Assembly (NCBI GenBank): GCA_011525745.1
Contig: WYBU01000137.1
Span: forward strand, 19,709-83,708
Source of the DNA: Planctomycetaceae bacterium
Lineage (GTDB): Bacteria; Planctomycetota; Phycisphaerae; UBA1845; UTPLA1
Direction of reading: 5' to 3'
DNA length: 64,000 nucleotides
Part shown: positions 9,379-18,099 of the stretch, piece after piece
Layout: each line of letters starts with the position of its first letter
Numbering within the stretch: the stretch's first letter is position 1
Translations under genes and position numbers: made by a program
Notes under the pieces: generated by a model
The model's database searches: none
Seen by the model: the letters and a program-made list of their open reading frames with translations, nothing else
What the model was told of the DNA's origin: nothing

Positions 9379-9566
9379 GTGACGCTCCCTCCCTCGGAAC
9401 AGTCCGAGATCGTGGAAACGGTGTGCAATTTCAGGGAACCAGTCGTGAGTGTATCGACGATGAAAGCTCCGCTCAATGCGGGAAGCCGGGGCGGTCGCGC
9501 GCGACGACGTTCAACGTGGCCAAGCCCTCGCGAACACGCTTCTTTTGGCAATTGTGCCGGGAAGCA
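9379..9566. other. intergenic with one repeat copy
   Basis: The gap holds the mannosidase upstream region and CAACGTGGCCAAGCCCTCGCG-type sequence at 9512-9532, a copy of the family forming the palindrome at 4084-4153. No gene is seen. Confidence 0.6.
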
Positions 9567-10769
9567 CTACGTTGTATCCCGCGCCTGTATCGATCCCCCG
9601 TGGACGCGGTACGCGTCGCCGCGCCACGACACGCGCGCGGGCGTCAATCGCGCCCACAAGGCGGCCGCGACGATGACCATCACGCCGAGGACCGAGAGTG
9701 GATAGAGCAACAGGTATCGCCGATCGCACTTCGGCATTCCGAAGAACCGAACGCTGACGCTGAACAGCGCGAACAGGTGCGCCGCCGCGCCGATCATCCA
9801 GGCCGGCGTCCACGCGTCGCGCGCGCCGCCGTTCAGGCGCGCGGCACAAATCGCCGCCACGACCATCGGCGCCAGCGATCCGATCAGCAGCCACAACAGG
9901 CAGCCGGCCAGTTCCGCCGGCCTCAACACGCCCACGTAGATGCGCCGCCAGCCGCGCACCACTTCCCGCAGGCCGCCGTACATGCGCACGCGAACGAGTT
10001 CGACGCCCAGTGAGGACCCGACTTCAAAACCGTCGGCCGCCGCGGCGGTCGCCAGCGCGACGTCTTCGATCAGCGCGGTGCGCACGCGAGCGTGTCCGCC
10101 GAAGGCGTCGTAGATCGTGCGTTGCAGAAGCAGAAACTGCCCGTTGGCGAACGCCCGACGGCCCCGCGACCGCAGCGCCGCACGGCCGTAGCACAGCACG
10201 ATCATCGCGCCGCACAGCGGCACGAGCAGCTTCTCCCAGAACCCGACGCTGCCATCGCGCGGCCAGAGGCTGAAAGCGTCCAGCCGTTCGCGCTGTGCGT
10301 AACTCACGGCGGAGGCGACGGCGGTCTCGGACAACCGCACGTCGGCGTCCAGGAACAGCAGCCATTCGCCGCGCGCCTGGCGCGCTCCCAGGGAGCACGC
10401 ATGTGACTTGCCCATCCAGCCGTGGGGCAGCATTTGGTTGTGAATCACGCGGCATCGCGCGTCGCGCGCGGCCGCCCGCTCGGCGATAGCGCCGGTGTCG
10501 TCGGTCGAGCGGTCGTTGACGATGATGACTTCGAGCGCCACGCCCCGCTGGGCCAGGGCGGTTTCGACACAGTCGGCGATGTTGCGGGCCTCGTTTCGGG
10601 ACGGGATGACGATGCTGACAAACGGTTCGCTCGGCGCGCTGATCGCGGCGTTCCCGTAGATGGGCAGGCAGGCGCGGCGCTGCGCGTCGCTGATTCGCGG
10701 ATGGAACACGAGCCACGCGACAATCAGCGTCCACTGGACGGCGTACGCGGCGCACAACATGGCCGTCAC
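9567..10769 (-). CDS. membrane-bound family 2 glycosyltransferase
   Basis: This 400-residue protein has an N-terminal membrane segment (residues 2-22), a GT2 catalytic domain (about 48-280) and further membrane segments at the C-terminus. SIVIPSRNEARNI starts the nucleotide-sugar fold, VNDRSTDDT is the first Asp motif and FLDADV is the metal-binding DxD. The arrangement resembles glycosyltransferases found with hopanoid or carotenoid genes (HpnB/CrtQ-like), but the substrate cannot be read from the sequence. The GTG start overlaps the response-regulator stop as GTGA, so translation is probably coupled; an ATG at 10760 is the alternative. It is the third gene of a kinase-regulator-transferase operon. 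Confidence 0.85.
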   Translation of the reverse strand: MTAMLCAAYAVQWTLIVAWLVFHPRISDAQRRACLPIYGNAAISAPSEPFVSIVIPSRNEARNIADCVETALAQRGVALEVIIVNDRSTDDTGAIAERAAARDARCRVIHNQMLPHGWMGKSHACSLGARQARGEWLLFLDADVRLSETAVASAVSYAQRERLDAFSLWPRDGSVGFWEKLLVPLCGAMIVLCYGRAALRSRGRRAFANGQFLLLQRTIYDAFGGHARVRTALIEDVALATAAAADGFEVGSSLGVELVRVRMYGGLREVVRGWRRIYVGVLRPAELAGCLLWLLIGSLAPMVVAAICAARLNGGARDAWTPAWMIGAAAHLFALFSVSVRFFGMPKCDRRYLLLYPLSVLGVMVIVAAALWARLTPARVSWRGDAYRVHGGSIQARDTT

Positions 10770-11398
10770 GGGACGTAGCCCTGCACGCGATAGGTATGAA
10801 GCTTGTTGTAGAGCGTTCGCAGGCTGATGCCGAGCTGTCGCGCGGCGGCGGGCTTGTTGCCCTGATGGCGGTGCAACGCCGCGAGGATTTCTTCTCGCTC
10901 AATCTCCTCCAGGCTGCGGCCTACGCCGGGCGTTGACGCGGCGACCGGCTCGCGACCCTCGGCGGGATCCGCGACGGCGCGCATCGGCGGCGGCGGCGCC
11001 ACCTCGGCCGCGCCGCGACGTTTGACCAGTATCCGCGCCAGGACCGCCTCGATTTCCGCCAGGCTGCACGGCTTCGTCAGGTAGTCGTCGGCGTCCCAGC
11101 GCAGCGCCTGCACGGCCGTTTCCAACGTGCTGAAGCCCGTCAGAATGACAACCGCCAGATCCAATTCGTTCTCATGAAGTCGTTCGAACAGCGACATCCC
11201 GTTCTGGCCCGGCAGATTCAGATCGAGGATGATCGTGTCGAAAGTCGCAGCGGCCAGTTCCGGCCAGGCGTCCTCCGCGGAGCGAAAGCCGCGCGCGGCA
11301 TGGCCCATCGCCTTGATCTCGCGCACCAGCAGATCGCGCAATCGCGATTCATCCTCAACGACGCAGACGCGCAACCCCTCGATGGACTCGGCACTCAT
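10766..11398 (-). CDS. response regulator with receiver and Fis-type DNA-binding domain
   Basis: This 210-residue protein has a CheY-like receiver (residues 9-125) with acidic residues at VEDES, phospho-acceptor Asp59 in ILDLNLPG, Thr87 and Lys109. A Pro/Ala-rich linker leads to a C-terminal Fis-type helix-turn-helix (EREEILAALHRHQGNKPAAA). There is no AAA+ sigma54-interaction domain between them, so it resembles the RegA/PrrA/ActR class rather than NtrC and should act with sigma70-type polymerase. Its ATG overlaps the kinase stop by four bases and its stop overlaps the glycosyltransferase start. The kinase upstream is its presumed partner. Confidence 0.92.
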   Translation of the reverse strand: MSAESIEGLRVCVVEDESRLRDLLVREIKAMGHAARGFRSAEDAWPELAAATFDTIILDLNLPGQNGMSLFERLHENELDLAVVILTGFSTLETAVQALRWDADDYLTKPCSLAEIEAVLARILVKRRGAAEVAPPPPMRAVADPAEGREPVAASTPGVGRSLEEIEREEILAALHRHQGNKPAAARQLGISLRTLYNKLHTYRVQGYVP

Positions 11399-12924
11399 GA
11401 ATGTGGCTCCTCCGCGGCCGGAAGGCGCAACGTGAAAACGCTTCCCTTGCCCGGCCCGTCGCTGGCCGCCAGCAACACGCCCTGATGCCTCCGCACGATG
11501 GCGTGACTGATGGCCAGACCCAGCCCGACGCCCGGCGGATTGCGACGCGTCGTGAAAAACGGCTCAAAAACGTGCTCGGCCGTCTCCGGCGTCATCCCGC
11601 AACCGTTGTCGTAAACGCACAGCTCGACCCATCCGTTATCGCGCCGAGCGCGCAACTCCACCCGGCCATTGATCTGCGAGACCGCCGCGAGGGCGTTCAT
11701 GGCCAGATTGAGCAACACGCGCTTCAGCTCCGGCTCCGAACCAGCCACCAGCAGTTGATCGTCGGCGTCGCCGCTGGTTTCGATGAGGACGTGCCGGCTG
11801 TCGGGCGCCAGCCGCAGCACGTCCGTGACGCCGTGAATGATCTGCCACATCGAAACGGCGCCTCGCGACTGATCGCCGGGTCGCGCCAGGTCGAGCAGGT
11901 CCTGGGTAATCTTCTTACAGCGAAAGGCCTCTTCGCGAATGATCTCCAGATCGTGCGTCAGCGCGGCGGGGTCGATCGCGCCGCCGCCGCCTGAGCGCAG
12001 CCGCCTCAGCAGCGACTCCGCGTGACCGGACATGATGGCCAGGGGATTGTTGATTTCATGCGCCACGCCCGCGGCCAGGAATCCCACGCCGGCCAGTCGC
12101 TCGGAAACCGCCAACTGTTTGCTCTGTTCGGCGACGCGCCGCTCCAGGTCACGGTACAGCGATTCGAGTTCGGCCGCCATCCGGTTGAAATCGCCCTGTA
12201 GATCGGTGAACTCCGCGTCGCCGCGCGGCGACAGCCGCACCGACAGATCGCCGCCCGTCAAGCGGCGCACGCCGTCGCGCACGTACGTGAGCGGCCCGAT
12301 GACGCTCCGGTAATGACTCGTGCAGATGATCACCGCCGAGCCGAGCGTCGCCGCGAACAGCCCCGCCAGCAGCGCCAGCATCAGGCCGAAGCGAGATCGC
12401 GTCTGATCGTTCGTGATCTTGGCGGCGCGTTCCAGTTCGTCCATCAGATTCGACAGAGCACGGCGTGCGGCGGCCAGGCGTTCGGTATCGATGGGTCCCT
12501 CACGTGCTTCCGCCAGGTGAGCGCGCATGGCGCGGATGGCATCCCGGGCGCGCAATGCGAGGTCGCGCTCGGCCGAGGCGTGCTTGGCGTCGAACTGGCT
12601 CTCCAGCGATGTTTGCAGGGCGTCGAACTCGTCCAGTTGGGCGATGGCGCGATCCAGGTCGACCGCGGCACTGTCGCGCAGTCCCTGTTCGAGGTGCGTG
12701 GTGGCGGCCCAGACATTCCGCTCGACGTCGCGCATCTCGACGAACTCGGTGAATTCCTCGTGCGCGGACTCGGCCATGCGCTGAAGGATGAGCAGCGCCC
12801 AGATTGCGGCGCCGCCGGCCGCGACCAGCGTCACCGTCAGCGCCGCCAGCGTGCCGATGGTCTTTCGCGCAAGTGTCCGATTGGATCCCAAGACCGCGGA
12901 CTCTGAGAATGCGACACGAAGCAC
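11395..12924 (-). CDS. sensor histidine kinase
   Basis: The frame has a first membrane helix (KTIGTLAALTVTLVAAGGAA), a roughly 130-residue helical periplasmic sensor, a second helix (LMLALLAGLFAATLGSAVII), a HAMP domain (VIGPLTYVRDGVRRLTGGDL), and a HisKA/HATPase core. The H-box is GVAHEINNPLAIMSGH, the N-box is LLNLAMNALAAVS, and G-boxes are DNGCGM and GVGLGLAISHAI. GTG at 12924 is preferred because a G-rich GGCGGGG sequence lies seven bases upstream; a TTG at 12972 would add 16 residues. It is coupled to the response regulator by an ATGA overlap. Only about 90 bp separate it from the divergent cytochrome operon, so the system could control both directions. That control is inferred. Confidence 0.9.
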   Translation of the reverse strand: MLRVAFSESAVLGSNRTLARKTIGTLAALTVTLVAAGGAAIWALLILQRMAESAHEEFTEFVEMRDVERNVWAATTHLEQGLRDSAAVDLDRAIAQLDEFDALQTSLESQFDAKHASAERDLALRARDAIRAMRAHLAEAREGPIDTERLAAARRALSNLMDELERAAKITNDQTRSRFGLMLALLAGLFAATLGSAVIICTSHYRSVIGPLTYVRDGVRRLTGGDLSVRLSPRGDAEFTDLQGDFNRMAAELESLYRDLERRVAEQSKQLAVSERLAGVGFLAAGVAHEINNPLAIMSGHAESLLRRLRSGGGGAIDPAALTHDLEIIREEAFRCKKITQDLLDLARPGDQSRGAVSMWQIIHGVTDVLRLAPDSRHVLIETSGDADDQLLVAGSEPELKRVLLNLAMNALAAVSQINGRVELRARRDNGWVELCVYDNGCGMTPETAEHVFEPFFTTRRNPPGVGLGLAISHAIVRRHQGVLLAASDGPGKGSVFTLRLPAAEEPHS

Positions 12925-13013
12925 AGCGTGACCCCGCCGTTCGATACAGGCGGCTTCGTGCAATGTTTGCAATCGCCTGAGTCGCTCGCGACTCCCTTAC
13001 TATTGTACGTTCG

Positions 13014-13655
13014 ATGGCTGGCCTGCGTCGATTCCCCGGTGCGAGCTACGTCGCGACTCGGCGTCGGCGCGGGGAGACGCAGCGCGCATTGATACTGATT
13101 ATGTTAGTATCGGGCTGCGCCGGGCCGCCCGCATTGGATCGCGCGATCATCCGCGGGCACACGGCCGAGTATGAGGAGGCGATGCGGGCGGACTCGACGA
13201 ACCCCGGCCGCGCCTATCTGTTGTGGCGCGCCCGCCGGGACGGCATTTCGGCCGACGAAGCCGCAAAGCGAGATGCAGCGATTGACGCCGCGCGAAACCC
13301 GTTTGACGCCCGACGCGATCGCCAGGCGGTCAGCCGCGGCGCCGTCATCTATGCCGCGCACTGTGCCCGCTGTCATGGTGTGAACGCCGACGGTCGCGGA
13401 CCGGATGTCTTGCCGGAGTTTCCGTGCAAGGACTTTCACTCGCTGGGGCAGCGCCTGGCCGTGACGTTGCACGGCGGTGCGCCGCGCGCGTGGTTTCAAA
13501 GAATCAGCGATGGCAGCGGCGCCGTTGTCAATTATCCGGATGGGCCGTCCACCGCCATGCCGGCCTTTGGGAGCACGCTTTCACGCGAACAAATCTGGCT
13601 GGCCGTCACTTACCTCCAGAGTCTCGATTGCTGCGTGAAGCCGCAAACGGAATGA
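13014..13655 (+). CDS. mono-heme cytochrome c lipoprotein
   Basis: This 213-residue protein has a lipoprotein signal ending at LVSGC (lipidated Cys35) and one cytochrome c domain. The heme site is CARCH (C117, C120, H121), and Met182 in TAMPAFGS is a plausible sixth ligand before a final helix EQIWLAVTYLQSL. It would sit on the outer face of a membrane and pass electrons. It is the first gene of a seven-gene run and its TGA overlaps the next ATG by four bases. A redox carrier at the head suggests the pathway involves an exported oxidation or electron-transfer step, but no partner oxidase is visible. Confidence 0.9.
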   Translation: MAGLRRFPGASYVATRRRRGETQRALILIMLVSGCAGPPALDRAIIRGHTAEYEEAMRADSTNPGRAYLLWRARRDGISADEAAKRDAAIDAARNPFDARRDRQAVSRGAVIYAAHCARCHGVNADGRGPDVLPEFPCKDFHSLGQRLAVTLHGGAPRAWFQRISDGSGAVVNYPDGPSTAMPAFGSTLSREQIWLAVTYLQSLDCCVKPQTE

Positions 13656-15301
13656 GCGACTCCGACATCACGTTTGTCACCGGCGCGACCGGATTCATCG
13701 GGCACTACGTCTTGGCCGCGCTTCTGCGGCGCGGCGCGTCTTGCACGGCAATCGTGAGATCCGGCGCAAGCGGGCGCGTCCGGTTGCACCGCTTGTTGCG
13801 TGAAATCGACGAGCAGCGGCGCGACACGTCGACAATCGACCGGCCGCATGCACGGACTCTGCATGAAGCCGAGCTGGTCACGGTCGAGGGTTCGCTGCCC
13901 GATGATCTGCCCGACCTGCGGGACCGCCGCGTCGGCCGAATCGTTCACCTGGCGGCCGACACGCGCTTCGCCGAACGCGACGGCGAGCCGTTTCGCACGA
14001 ACGTCGAGGGCACGCGGCGTTTGCTCGGCTGGGCCGATGCGCACGACGTCCGCGATCTGACGCTCGTGAGCACCGCGTTCGTCTGCGGACGGCGTCGCGG
14101 AACGGTTCTTGAAGAGGAGCCATGCACCGTCATTGGGGCGGCGGCCGCGCCGGCGAAGCGCCATTGCGACATCGGCGTGCACAATGCCTACGAGGCCAGC
14201 AAGCAACAGGCCGAAGAACTGTGCCGCGCGTGGGCCAGGCAACCGGGGAGGCGGCTGACGATCGCCCGGCCGGGCGTCGTCGCGGGCGATTCCGCAACCG
14301 GGCGGGCCACGGCGTTTCGCGGGTTCTACGTCGTAGCGCGCGCCGTCGAGTTGCTGTCACGCGCGCTGCACGATGCGCCGCGGTCGGCGCGGCACGCCGT
14401 CACGCTCCGCATGCCCGGACGTTCGGACAATCCCAATTATCTTGTGCCCGTCGACTTCGCCGCCGAAGCTGTGGCTCATCTGGCGATGGATCATCAGCAG
14501 CCCGGCGGCGTGTATCACCTGACGCCTCCGCGCCCCGCGACGCAGGGCGACATTCAGCGTTGGCTCGAATTCTACTTCGATCTGGGCGGCGGGCGGTTCG
14601 TCGGTCGTCGCACGCCTCATCCGTCGCAGTACACGCCGCACGAGGCCATGTTCCATGACGGCGCGCGAAGCGTCGTCGGCTATTTCAAAGACGCGCCGCG
14701 CTTTGACACGCGCCGCGCCAACGCCGTGCTCGGCGCGGCGGGCATTGCCTGTCCGATCATCGACGGCGACTACGTGCACCGGCTGCTGCGTTTCGCTCAG
14801 CGCGTCCATTGGGGCCGGCGCGTGCATCCTGCCGCGGCTGCCACCGCAAGCGATCCAGAATCGGCGCGCGGCGCGGTCGCAGCGCGCCGCGCCGCGGACG
14901 AGTTGTTCGCGGCGTACTTTGAGCGATTTTTGCCCGAGCACCTGCCACGATCGACCATCGCGCGCATGACGCCAGTCCGCGCCACGATGCGGTTCGTGAT
15001 CGACGGGACGCCGGACGGCGAATGGGTCTGCCGCTTCGACGCGGGGCGGCTCACGTGTCTGTCGCGCGGGCCGAATGGCCTGAGTGAGGAATTCGGTTAC
15101 CGCGCCACGCCCCAGGCGTTCTGGGAGGCCGTCGGCGGCCAGGTCGAGGGCGAGGCGCTGTTCATGTCGCAGCAAGCCGACGTGTTCGGCGACGTCGAGA
15201 AGGCGCTGAAGATGTCCGCGATTCTGCGCGAGTTCACCCGGGAGTTTCCGTGCGACCCGCCACGGCTGATGAAGTACATGAGCCATTTGCCGCCGGCGTG
15301 A
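13652..15301 (+). CDS. extended SDR (NAD-binding, male-sterility type) fused to an SCP2-like lipid-binding domain
   Basis: The 549-residue protein has two parts. Residues 5-370 form an extended short-chain dehydrogenase with TGATGFIG (10-17) for NAD(P) binding and an active-site Tyr180-x3-Lys184 in NAYEASKQQ. Its arrangement resembles thioester reductases/fatty acyl-CoA reductases (NAD_binding_4) more than sugar epimerases. Residues about 440-549 (MRFVIDGTPDGEWVCRFDAG ... FGDVEKALKMSAILREF) follow the SCP2 sterol-carrier pattern, which binds lipid tails. The fusion suggests a reductase acting on a lipid-linked substrate. The ATG overlaps the cytochrome stop and the TGA overlaps the next gene's GTG. 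The exact substrate is unknown. Confidence 0.85.
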   Translation: MSDSDITFVTGATGFIGHYVLAALLRRGASCTAIVRSGASGRVRLHRLLREIDEQRRDTSTIDRPHARTLHEAELVTVEGSLPDDLPDLRDRRVGRIVHLAADTRFAERDGEPFRTNVEGTRRLLGWADAHDVRDLTLVSTAFVCGRRRGTVLEEEPCTVIGAAAAPAKRHCDIGVHNAYEASKQQAEELCRAWARQPGRRLTIARPGVVAGDSATGRATAFRGFYVVARAVELLSRALHDAPRSARHAVTLRMPGRSDNPNYLVPVDFAAEAVAHLAMDHQQPGGVYHLTPPRPATQGDIQRWLEFYFDLGGGRFVGRRTPHPSQYTPHEAMFHDGARSVVGYFKDAPRFDTRRANAVLGAAGIACPIIDGDYVHRLLRFAQRVHWGRRVHPAAAATASDPESARGAVAARRAADELFAAYFERFLPEHLPRSTIARMTPVRATMRFVIDGTPDGEWVCRFDAGRLTCLSRGPNGLSEEFGYRATPQAFWEAVGGQVEGEALFMSQQADVFGDVEKALKMSAILREFTREFPCDPPRLMKYMSHLPPA

Positions 15302-16086
15302 TTCGCGAGCGCGTCGCCATCGCGACGCCGCGCGGCGAATTCGCGGGCGAGCTGGCCTATCCCGCGCGCGGCGCGCCGCGCTTCGCCGCCCTGCTGGCCG
15401 GTCCGCATCCCTACATGGGCGGCACGATGCGTCACGCGCTGATCGGCGCAATCGGCGACGAACTGGCAACTCGCGGCGGCGTGTCGCTGCGGTTCGATTA
15501 CGGCGACTTGAGTGGCATCGACGTCGCCGCGTCGATGGCGCGGTTCTGGGAAACCGGCCACGCTCCGGAGGATGCACAGCGTCTGGATGCCGCGGCGGAT
15601 GCCGCGAGTTTTCTAATCCATTGCGCGCCGCCGGCGGCACGGCGGTTGGTCATGGTCGGGTACAGCTTCGGCTGCCACGTCGCATGGCGACTGTGGCTCG
15701 ATCGTCGCGTTCCGCGACACGCCGTCACCGAGGTTGTTCTCATTTCGCCCACGATGACCCGCCACGAATTCGTGTGGCCCGATGCGACAACGGGTGAAGT
15801 TCCGCGGATGCTTGTGATTCACAGCGCCGACGACTTCGCCACGCCGCTGACCGCCGTCAAAAACTGGGTCGATTCGGCCAACCGCGCGCACGCCGATCGA
15901 CAATCGCCGAATGGCCGGGCGGCCGAAGTCGATTTCAGCGCGAGCACGAGCGTCGCCGTTTCGCTTGCCGAAATGCCGGCGGGCAATCACTTCTTCCGCG
16001 GCAGCGAAACGGATATCGCCGCGATTGCCGGTGATTTCGCCGCTCGCGCATGCACGGCAGGCGGCGGCCCGGAGGCGGCGACATGA
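15298..16086 (+). CDS. alpha/beta hydrolase
   Basis: This 262-residue hydrolase has nucleophile Ser123 in GYSFGCHV, an acidic residue in VIHSADDF (Asp178/179) and His231 in PAGNHFFRG, the standard triad. LLAGPHPYMGGTM near residue 40 is the oxyanion-hole region, similar to the family containing the exosortase-associated hydrolases. The GTG at 15298 overlaps the preceding stop as GTGA and is preferred; a GTG at 15250 would add 16 residues. The stop overlaps the next gene's ATG. It probably cleaves an ester or thioester made elsewhere in the operon, which is an inference. Confidence 0.85.
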   Translation: MIRERVAIATPRGEFAGELAYPARGAPRFAALLAGPHPYMGGTMRHALIGAIGDELATRGGVSLRFDYGDLSGIDVAASMARFWETGHAPEDAQRLDAAADAASFLIHCAPPAARRLVMVGYSFGCHVAWRLWLDRRVPRHAVTEVVLISPTMTRHEFVWPDATTGEVPRMLVIHSADDFATPLTAVKNWVDSANRAHADRQSPNGRAAEVDFSASTSVAVSLAEMPAGNHFFRGSETDIAAIAGDFAARACTAGGGPEAAT

Positions 16087-17201
16087 TCTCCGACGGCGCC
16101 GCGTCACAGAACGCCGAGTTGCCTCCATCGACGGCCATGCGAGAGCGGTTGAACGAGCGGATGCGCCGCGTGCTGGAGCTGCCTCTCGATCCGCACGGCG
16201 GGTCGGAATATTGGCTCGAACGGCAACGCGCCGCCGGATTCGATTTTCGCAGGGAGATTCGCGATGTGAGTGACTTGTCGCGCCTCGGCACGATGACGCC
16301 CGACGCGCTTGCCGCGCGTCCGCTGTCGTACTTTGTTCCCCGCTCGCTGCACGCCACGCGGCGAGACTGGATTCTCGCGCAGACCGGCGGAACGACCGGC
16401 CGGCCGGCGTGGTCCGCTTACCTTCGCGATGAGTTTGAAGAAGCGTTCGTCGTTCCGTTTCTCACCGCGGCAGCGCACGTCGGCTTCCCGCGCGGCGAGC
16501 CGTGGCTGTACGTCGGACCGAGCGGACCGCACATCATCGGCCGGGCGGCGGTCGCGCTGGCGCGCGGCATGGACAGCGGCGATCCGTTCATGGTCGATTT
16601 CGATCCGCGCTGGGCGAAGAAGCTGCCGCCCGACAGCTTCGCGGCGCAACGATACCTCGAACACGTCGTCGCTCAGTCGCTCGATGTGCTGACGCGGGAG
16701 CCTGTCGGCGTGCTGTTCACGACGCCGCCTTTGCTGGCGGCGCTGGCGGCGCGCATGAACGACGCGGCGCGCGGGCAAATCCGCGGCGTTCACTACGGCG
16801 GGATGCGCGTGGCGCCGGCCCTGTTGCGTCAGGCACAGGTCGAGTGGTTTCCCGGCGCCGTTCACCTGTCCGGCTACGGCAACACGCTGTTCGGCTGCTG
16901 CCTCGAATTGATTACGTCGCCCGGGCGCACGCCCACTTATTTTCCCTGGGGCGAACGGCTGTGGTTCACGGTTCAGCCGGGCAGCCAGGACGGCGAGATT
17001 GCGCCGAACATGCTCCCGCCGCGCGGCCGCGTCGCGTTTACGCGGCTGGATGAAACAATGCTGATCATCAACATGCTCGAACGCGACGAAGCATCGCTGG
17101 TGAATTGTCCGGCGGAAGCGCCGGCCGGGTTCGGGCTGCCCGGCTTGCACGATCCCGGCCCCCTCGCCGATGCGGCGCTGGTCGCAGCCGGACTGTATTG
17201 A
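16083..17201 (+). CDS. PaaK-like AMP-forming acyl/aryl ligase
   Basis: The 372-residue protein has the ATP-binding loop AQTGGTTGRPAW (residues 99-110) of phenylacetate-CoA ligase-like adenylating enzymes, and HLSGYGNTLFGCC as a candidate second adenylate-binding motif. It is shorter than standard PaaK (around 430 residues), so the mobile C-terminal lid domain appears reduced. It may activate a carboxylic acid as an adenylate for transfer to an acceptor other than CoA. Its ATG overlaps the hydrolase stop (ATGA), and the MqnD-like gene begins 10 bases after its own stop. Confidence 0.8.
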   Translation: MISDGAASQNAELPPSTAMRERLNERMRRVLELPLDPHGGSEYWLERQRAAGFDFRREIRDVSDLSRLGTMTPDALAARPLSYFVPRSLHATRRDWILAQTGGTTGRPAWSAYLRDEFEEAFVVPFLTAAAHVGFPRGEPWLYVGPSGPHIIGRAAVALARGMDSGDPFMVDFDPRWAKKLPPDSFAAQRYLEHVVAQSLDVLTREPVGVLFTTPPLLAALAARMNDAARGQIRGVHYGGMRVAPALLRQAQVEWFPGAVHLSGYGNTLFGCCLELITSPGRTPTYFPWGERLWFTVQPGSQDGEIAPNMLPPRGRVAFTRLDETMLIINMLERDEASLVNCPAEAPAGFGLPGLHDPGPLADAALVAAGLY

Positions 17202-17211
17202 AGGCCGCCGC

Positions 17212-18099
17212 ATGACAACGGAGCGAAACAACGTGCCATCGAATTCGACTTTGCCGCGTGAAGCGACGCCCGCCGAACGCCCGACGCTGCGCATTGCGTA
17301 CACGCCCGACAGCGATGACGCATTCAATTACTACGCCTGGCAGCGCGGCCGCGTCACGCTGGATAGTCACGCCGCTCGATTCGAGAACGGGCACATCATC
17401 GCGCTCAACCGGCTGGCCGCGGCGGAAGAGGCGGACGTCGTCGGTATTTCATCGGCCTTCTTCCCGAGCGTCGCGCATCGTTACTGGATTCTGGCGGTCG
17501 GCAACAGCATCGGCCGCGGCTACGGACCGGTGCTGGCGTCGAAGCGATTCGATATCCCCGATCAACTCCGCGGCCGACGCATCGCCGTCGGAGGAATGCC
17601 GACGACCGGCGGCGCGCTGGCGATGATGTACTGTCCGGGCGCTCAACTCGTCGAGATGCGCTATGACCGCATCGCCGATGCCGTCGTGGCCGACGAGGTC
17701 GACGCCGGCGTCATGATCCACGAAGAGTTGCTTCACTTCCCGCAAAAGGGGTTGAAGCGCGTGCTCGACCTCGGCGCGGCCTGGTGCGACGACACGAAGC
17801 TGCCGCTGCCGGTCGGCCTGAACGTGGTTCACCAGCGACTTGGCCGCGATCTGGCGCGCCGCGTCGCCGCGATGTGTCTGGCCTCGCTGCGATGGGCGCG
17901 CGAGAACTATGACGAAGCGTTCGCTTTCGCCAGTCGATTCGGCCGCGGCTGCGCCGCCCAGCATATCGGCATGTTCAGCAACGACGACACCGCCTGCATG
18001 CCGCCGGACGCGCGGCGGGCGCTTGATGTCATGTTCGACCGCATCGCGCGGCTGGGAATCGGGCCGCGGACCGAATCGTACGAGATCATCGATGTCTGA
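17212..18099 (+). CDS. MqnD-like protein (1,4-dihydroxy-6-naphthoate synthase family)
   Basis: In the futalosine route to menaquinone, MqnD converts cyclic dehypoxanthine futalosine to 1,4-dihydroxy-6-naphthoate. This 295-residue protein has the family features: AYTPDSDDAFNYYAW (29-43), GPVLASKRF, a TTGGA loop in the position of the usual TTA motif (131-135), and GVMIHEELLHF with His170 matching the catalytic His region. No other futalosine-pathway gene (mqnA, B, C or E) is nearby. The neighbours are a ligase and an aminotransferase, so this may be a paralogue recruited for another ring or leaving-group reaction. The gene overlaps the next one by eight bases. Confidence 0.75.
   Translation: MTTERNNVPSNSTLPREATPAERPTLRIAYTPDSDDAFNYYAWQRGRVTLDSHAARFENGHIIALNRLAAAEEADVVGISSAFFPSVAHRYWILAVGNSIGRGYGPVLASKRFDIPDQLRGRRIAVGGMPTTGGALAMMYCPGAQLVEMRYDRIADAVVADEVDAGVMIHEELLHFPQKGLKRVLDLGAAWCDDTKLPLPVGLNVVHQRLGRDLARRVAAMCLASLRWARENYDEAFAFASRFGRGCAAQHIGMFSNDDTACMPPDARRALDVMFDRIARLGIGPRTESYEIIDV

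Noticed and set aside
15298..17201. Hydrolase, ligase and SDR considered as an OleBCD-type olefin pathway
   Set aside because: There is no OleA thiolase, the ligase is PaaK-like and not OleC-like, and extra MqnD-like and aminotransferase genes are present.
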